Part shown: positions 58,764-64,000 of the stretch, piece after piece
Layout of the letters: every line of letters starts with the position of its first letter
How positions within the stretch are numbered: position 1 is the first letter of the stretch
Source of the DNA: Plasmopara viticola
Lineage: Eukaryota; Oomycota; Peronosporomycetes; Peronosporales; Peronosporaceae
Assembly (NCBI GenBank): GCA_001695595.3
Contig: MBPM02000003.1
Span: forward strand, 682,001-746,000
DNA: 64,000 nucleotides
Direction of reading: 5' to 3'
Position numbers and translations under genes: made by a program
The notes under the pieces: model-generated
Database searches by the model: none
What the model saw: the letters and a program-made list of their open reading frames with translations, nothing else
What the model was told of the DNA's origin: nothing

Positions 58764-61700
58764 TAAAGCAGCCGCAAAAGAGTTGAAGCCCCACGCCGCC
58801 GTCATGGCTGCCAAGCGAGACGAAGTCATCCGAGGAAGCGACAATTACTTCCACTGAAAGTTTGGCATGCGTATGCTGCTGGCGAGAAAAGGGCTATTGG
58901 CGCACGTGCAGTGGAACGTGTGTTTCTAATTGTATGAAGGCTCTCGGTCTGTTTGCTCCGATTGGAACTTTCAACCTCCATACGGAAATTCGTTCGGCGA
59001 AGTCAGCTATGCAAGCTTGGTACACCTTGCAAAAGATTTACAACCGGACCACATTGCATCATCGTGAGAAAGTGACCCGTCGTGTGCACGTTTTCGAGAT
59101 GAAAAACGACGTTACGATGGCTAAAATCTAAACAGTTCGACGAGCTGACCGTGGTTGTAAAAACTTATAGGCCAGTTGATGATGTTCGACAGCTTATGAC
59201 ACTACTCAGCAGCCTCTGTGTGGACTTCGAGCTGACCTCGTCAACAACCAAGAATTAGTAGCTCAAATGGTAGAGCAAAAACGAAAGTTCGGAGTGTGCA
59301 ATGAAAGCTGCATCTTGTGGTGCAAAGACCAATAACGTTCGATTTTCCAAGAACAACGGACAACAGAGCGAAATCAAGCTTTTGTTTCAAGGGCAAGTGT
59401 TTTAAGTGTCGTTCAGTTGGCCACTTGAAATGGGATTGTTCCATTGACAGTGAAAGGAGCGATCAAGACGCAGTGTTTGTCATGGGGGAGAATAGCTGGT
59501 AGATAACAGTAGAGCGACTTTCCACATGACTCCACACGAAAAGATCTAAGTAAATACTTTGCTGCAATTGAGAGCATCGAAGTAACAGTCGCTGACTAAA
59601 GAAGCTTTGTGTCGTCAAAACTTTTAGCCTGAAAGGGATAAATGGCAAGTCAATCCAAATGGTAGAAGCACGCTACAATCAAGGACCGGATTGACGGCGT
59701 CTTTCGGTGAGGGTGCTTGCTATACGTGGCCTTAGGACCATCGTACTTTCTTTAAAAGAACTCAGTAACGATAGCTACGGGCAAAAAAATGGTTAAGTCA
59801 TACATGCTGTCTTGCGAATACGAGGCCGTGCATTACGTGGAGATCACAAGCATAGAAAGTCAGGGGGAGCTACGACATTCCAAATGCGTCATTCTAATTT
59901 TAGATGCGCTGACAAGAAAGCAGCGCGCAGCAACATGCCGAGAACAAAACAGCAATTCAGGACACTATGTGTTGATTCCGTGAAAAGGATGGAATCCTCT
60001 CGATGAGCTTCCTACTCGCTTGGTGTCAAAGACGTTCAAAGCTCTGGGGCTGATTTAGAATGACGTCATGGATTTAAGACAGATACAGCCAAGGGCAGTG
60101 TAAAGTACGCAACTCACGTTTGTGGATGGCAAATCACGATATGTTGTCACGTACTCCGTATGGAAAAAGAGCGAGAAATTGTGAGAATCAATGGGGGGCA
60201 AATCAAGCTTTTTTTTGTTCGAGTGATGGCCTAAAATTTGCGAACAATGTGGTAAATGGCACGTGTGTGTTTGAAAAATTCGTACATCAAGAGACTGTTC
60301 CTATCGTCCACACCAGAATGGGTTGGCAGAGCGAATTAATCGTACTATTATGGAGGAAGCGAGGAAAATGTACGTGCACTACAGAGGAGCATCAGCCGTG
60401 GGGTGTTTGCACATCTGTTCATGTGATCAACAGGACTGTAAAAGTGCCTGATCAGGCGCAACGCCGTACCAGCATGGCTACAAGGTCAAGCCACACCTCA
60501 ATCATTTACGCGTGTTCGAATATTATGTTTTGCGCACGTGGATGATACTAAGTGGACAACGCTGGAAGCAAAGGGCTCAAAGTGCTTTTTTTGATAATTG
60601 ACAGCACCAAGGGCTGCAACATGTTCGACTCGAAGTCACAAAAGAAAAACAATGGATAGATCGAGAGAGCTTGATGATCGAGAAGTCGACAACAATTACG
60701 ACACTACAATCCAGCGGTGATTTGTGAAGATAGTGACAATAAGACAAACGTGGCTGGAGAAGCGCTGAGGCCTTAATAACGTCGCCTTTAAGCCATCTTA
60801 GATGAGCCTATGAGCTTAATTGAAGTACCTAACGTCGATGTCGTAATGCGCGACGTCAACTCAGAGACATTAAAAGGCGAGTCAAGAATTTTCGCCAACT
60901 CGAGGAATTAGAGAACCAATACCGATTATTAACAACGTGTATTATTTTCAAACATCGAGAGGGACACTGCACAAAATGCAAGTACAGGATCGGTGGAATC
61001 TGAGTCGGCTAGTTTTAAAAAAAAACGATGATTCTTCTATAAAACTCACGACGATCCCGACAATAATAATCATGACAACGATTTCTTGACAACGATGGAT
61101 CTCTCTGGCTGCCAACATCTAAGAGATTGCGCGTAAATAAAGATTTTCATATAGCAGAAGCTGTGCTTATATACGCTGCAAATGTTGGGGGTGTAAATGA
61201 TCCACCGATAACGTGTCGGTGGACCATGACTAGTCTCGATACTCAGAATTAACTTAAAATGATGACGGCAGAGCTCAAAATTTGCGAGCTAAAAAAATCG
61301 TGCCAAAAAATAGAAATGCGAACATTTTGCCGTCGTTGGGCCTTCGCCGAAAGAAAGACGAGCGCGGATAACTTGTCAGATGCAAACCTCGACTTGTAGG
61401 CAAAGGTTGCAAGCAAAAATTTGGTGTGTAAAGTTTCGAAACGGACGCCTTCGTAGCCAGCATGGTGTTTATAATTGTGATGCTGACAGCTGAGTAGGCT
61501 TAAGGCTATTTGACTGAGCAACTATCGTGTTTCTCGACAACAACCTAGAGGAGTCGGTTCGCAAATTACCGCACGTTTTTGCTTGAGTCAAGGGTAGCAC
61601 ATATCGACTCAACAAGGCACTTTATAGTCTGAAGCAAGCGGTTTGGGCGTTGAACAAGATAAAACATCAAGGGATAATGCATATAAATTTTGTAAAATTG

Positions 61701-62626
61701 GGGGGCGAAATTGCGTGTATGTCATAATGAAGACGCCAGACTTGTGTACGGGTGTTTTTAATTGATGACATGATTACTGCAGCAAAAAAGGAGTTACCAT
61801 TGATCAAACAAGCACTAAAGATGTCATTTACGATGGTTGAGCAAGGTGGGACTAAGTTTGATTCAAATGTGGAGACCAATTGTTATCGAACAAGGAAGAC
61901 GTTCGTGATCAAGCAGACTAGTCACATTGATGACGTGGTCGAGCGGCTTAATCAGAAAGCTCTGAGACAGCTGAGAACCCGTGGGTCTACACCACGATCC
62001 GGACTTTGCGTACGTGGTGACACAACAATCTCGTTCTTCAATATATCCTGAGCAGCAGCACTGATAGGCTGTCATTCATGTGCTTTGGTACACAATGACG
62101 ACGCGTGAGCATGAATGTATCGACAAAAACGGCGAGAAGGGCTTGGCGTCATGGCGTACACTGATATCGACTGAGGGTGCAACGTCGATGATATGCGCTT
62201 TGTATGGAGTTAAGGCTATGATCGAACGCGCTTCTGTGTTTTTTCAAGCTAAAACATTCGTGGAAAGTAGCTCCTTGCTATCCGAAGCCAAGTATACGGC
62301 GCTAGATTCTAATGCGCAAGAAGTCGTATAGACCCATGTCGTGCTTAAGGACCTTGACCACAGACTGTTGGGAGCAGTTTTGGTCTTAAAAGACGGGCAT
62401 GAAGCAATCGCGCTGTCAAACATTGCTAACATAATGATTAGATTTAGCTTGTCGGCATCCGCCATCACTATATCCAAAAAATATGTGGCTCGAAAAATAT
62501 TGTGGCGCGATACATCAGCATAGAATAGCAGCTAGGACCTATTAGGTCGAAGCCGTCGAAACGAAGTGATTCCAGTCTCAAGCGGTGTCTGCGTCAAGCT
62601 ATTTGAAGGTTAGCGGTAAGTTTAAG

Positions 62627-62884
62627 TGTTGAAGATGCACCAAATACGCCACTGCATGCGTATGGACAAGACGGAATACGGACATGATTATGGCTAGTAC
62701 TGGTAGGGTGCTGACACAATTATCGCGATAGAGGATGACATCACTAGGATGGGGGCAGTGGATGACGCCACTTGGAAGATTCAAAAAAGATCTAGAAGGG
62801 TAGGCTTCAAAGTCGCACAGGGTAGTGAACTAAGGACCATAATATATTTTCATCTTATTTTACCTCTTCATTCACGCATCAGCA
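62627..62884 (+). repeat. Probable 3' LTR of copia element
   Basis: It begins TGTTGAAGATGCACCAAATA and parallels the 5' LTR. Ends are approximate because of divergence, and no target-site duplication was found. Confidence 0.45.
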
Positions 62885-64000
62885 TGCCCTTCGATTACAA
62901 TATATAGTTTCAGTATTACCAGGGGACAGCGATGCGCTAGGTGAGCGCTTGAGCTGCCACTGTAAGAGAACGATCCGCCTTGAAAGAAAAACGAATGAAG
63001 CGTTGCATAAAAATGCTTGGTCTGCTTTGAGCGTTGTATATACTGAGAAAAAATTGTTGAGAGCTCCGAATATCTTGGTTGACAAAACTTCAAGTACTTG
63101 TTGAAGCATTAGTTGGAGGTGATAAGTCTTTGTGAAGCGAAAAAATAATCAATTTCAAATTGGCTATGTAAGACTTTAAAATAGGAATCTTCCGTATAAG
63201 CTAAATCATGTTCTTAGTGCTTAAGCATTCCTTTAGTAAAAAAACAAACAAGTAGTCTATGCTAATTGCAATAGAAGAATGAAAATATAATCCAACGCTA
63301 TCTTTTGACCATCACAAGCGGCATCGATATTTGCTTGAGCCTAAATAAATTTTGTGGAGTTACTGGAAGGCTGCAACGGTAATTAGTTGGCGCATAGATT
63401 ATCGGACGAGTTAACCGAAGATAAGTCGAGCACTCAAGAACACGTGTAGCAAGATCATCAATTGCAACTGACGGAGTGTGATTGACGAAGCTGTGCATGG
63501 ACAATGTTTCGAAGCCGATTTTGTACACAACATATGCCAAGGAAATGGAAGCACTCGACCGCAAAGAGTGCAAGCTCGCCCTCACCAAGAGTCACACAGA
63601 TTTTGGAGCTGGACAAGGCTAGTGACGAAATTGGACAGTAGATCTAACCACAATGTCTAAGAAAAAAGTGATCTCGTGATTCTAAAATAAAGCGATTATT
63701 AAGTCTGAATGAATACAGGAAAACCGCTTTTCAGCCCCCCCCTTCGTTTAAACAGCCCATTTATACCTAATGTAGTACGGCTAAGCTATGATAATGAAAG
63801 ATTATTGGCTGGAGCGATCACCATTGGACAAAAGGGACACAACAGAAGTAGTGCAATGAAACTATTAATATCGATGTTAATGCCGATGCGGCTCGCACAG
63901 CCAATGCAGAGATCAACCTTGATGCTCTGGGTACTGTCGATGATTAAGGACACTCTGCTTGGTCTCCTATCAATAAGTTCAATCGCTCGTTTATGCCAAT
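62885..64000. other. No gene recognised
   Basis: This AT-rich flank has short open frames. One (63478-63660 and overlapping frames) has hydrophilic protein-like composition, but no domain was identified. Confidence 0.45.

Larger units (their letters stand above)
58520..62884 (+). mobile_element. Ancient, inactive Ty1/copia LTR retrotransposon
   Basis: Remnants appear in the canonical copia order on the plus strand, in shifting frames. There is a gag core (AMQAWYTLQKIYNRTTLHH, from about 59008) and a CCHC zinc knuckle CFKCRSVGHLKWDC at 59398-59439. Near 59502-59550 there is a protease remnant, VDNSRATFHMTPHEK, with the DSG active site lost. The integrase C-terminal motif HQNGLAERINRTIMEEARKM lies at 60311-60370. 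Reverse transcriptase pieces are ALYSLKQAVWALN near 61618 and FLIDDMITAAKK near 61752. An RNase H end, SEAKYTALDSNAQEV, lies near 62284-62328. Many stops and frameshifts rule out activity. Confidence 0.85.

Overview
The window reads as nuclear DNA from an oomycete, most likely a downy mildew or a Phytophthora relative. The evidence is indirect. Coding genes have either no introns or several short GT-AG introns (39-78 bp in most cases), and neighbouring genes lie tens of bases apart. One gene encodes a secreted jacalin-like lectin protein of a type I associate with oomycetes. Gene-dense islands alternate with long AT-rich stretches of decayed transposons. I saw no tRNA or rRNA gene, CRISPR array, bacterial-style operon or RXLR effector.

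Layout. Island 1 (1-9783) holds six genes: a Glomulin/ALF4-like helical-repeat protein cut by the window edge, an IQ-motif coiled-coil protein, a large conserved protein of unknown function with paired CxxC motifs, a CWF19L2-type splicing or lariat-debranching cofactor, and a small multi-span membrane protein. The IQ gene and the large unknown gene diverge from a 330-bp promoter with an X-box-like palindrome at its centre. From 9784 to 19533 I recognise no host gene. This part holds a tRNA-derived SINE with a perfect 17-bp target-site duplication, a MITE-like hairpin, and one copy of a second short retroelement family. The jacalin-like gene (19534-22311) stands alone. From 22312 to 35954 there is a dead MULE transposase with a SWIM finger, the second copy of the short retroelement (13-bp target-site duplication), and otherwise featureless DNA.

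Island 2 (35955-41726) holds an ARM-repeat/zinc-finger protein, sphingosine-1-phosphate lyase and an RHBDL4-like rhomboid protease. It is followed by a roughly 1.4-kb near-palindrome (43019-44441) and more decayed sequence. Island 3 (52168-57805) holds a BAR-like plus TBC Rab-GAP protein, a second rhomboid and a histidine phosphatase. An old, broken Ty1/copia element (about 58520-62884) closes the window.

The most interesting biology is the rhomboid pair. The two genes lie 14 kb apart and share all six intron positions. The first has a complete catalytic apparatus plus C-terminal motifs resembling ubiquitin- and p97/VCP-binding sites. The second keeps the GxSG serine but has Gln in place of the catalytic His and Ser in place of the oxyanion Asn, so it is predicted to be a pseudoprotease. 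Neighbouring genes suggest endomembrane themes (S1P lyase, Rab-GAP, rhomboids) and possibly flagellar themes (IQ protein, X-box-like promoter), but those links are inference from sequence alone. All splice junctions below were worked out by hand from GT-AG sites and reading-frame continuity.
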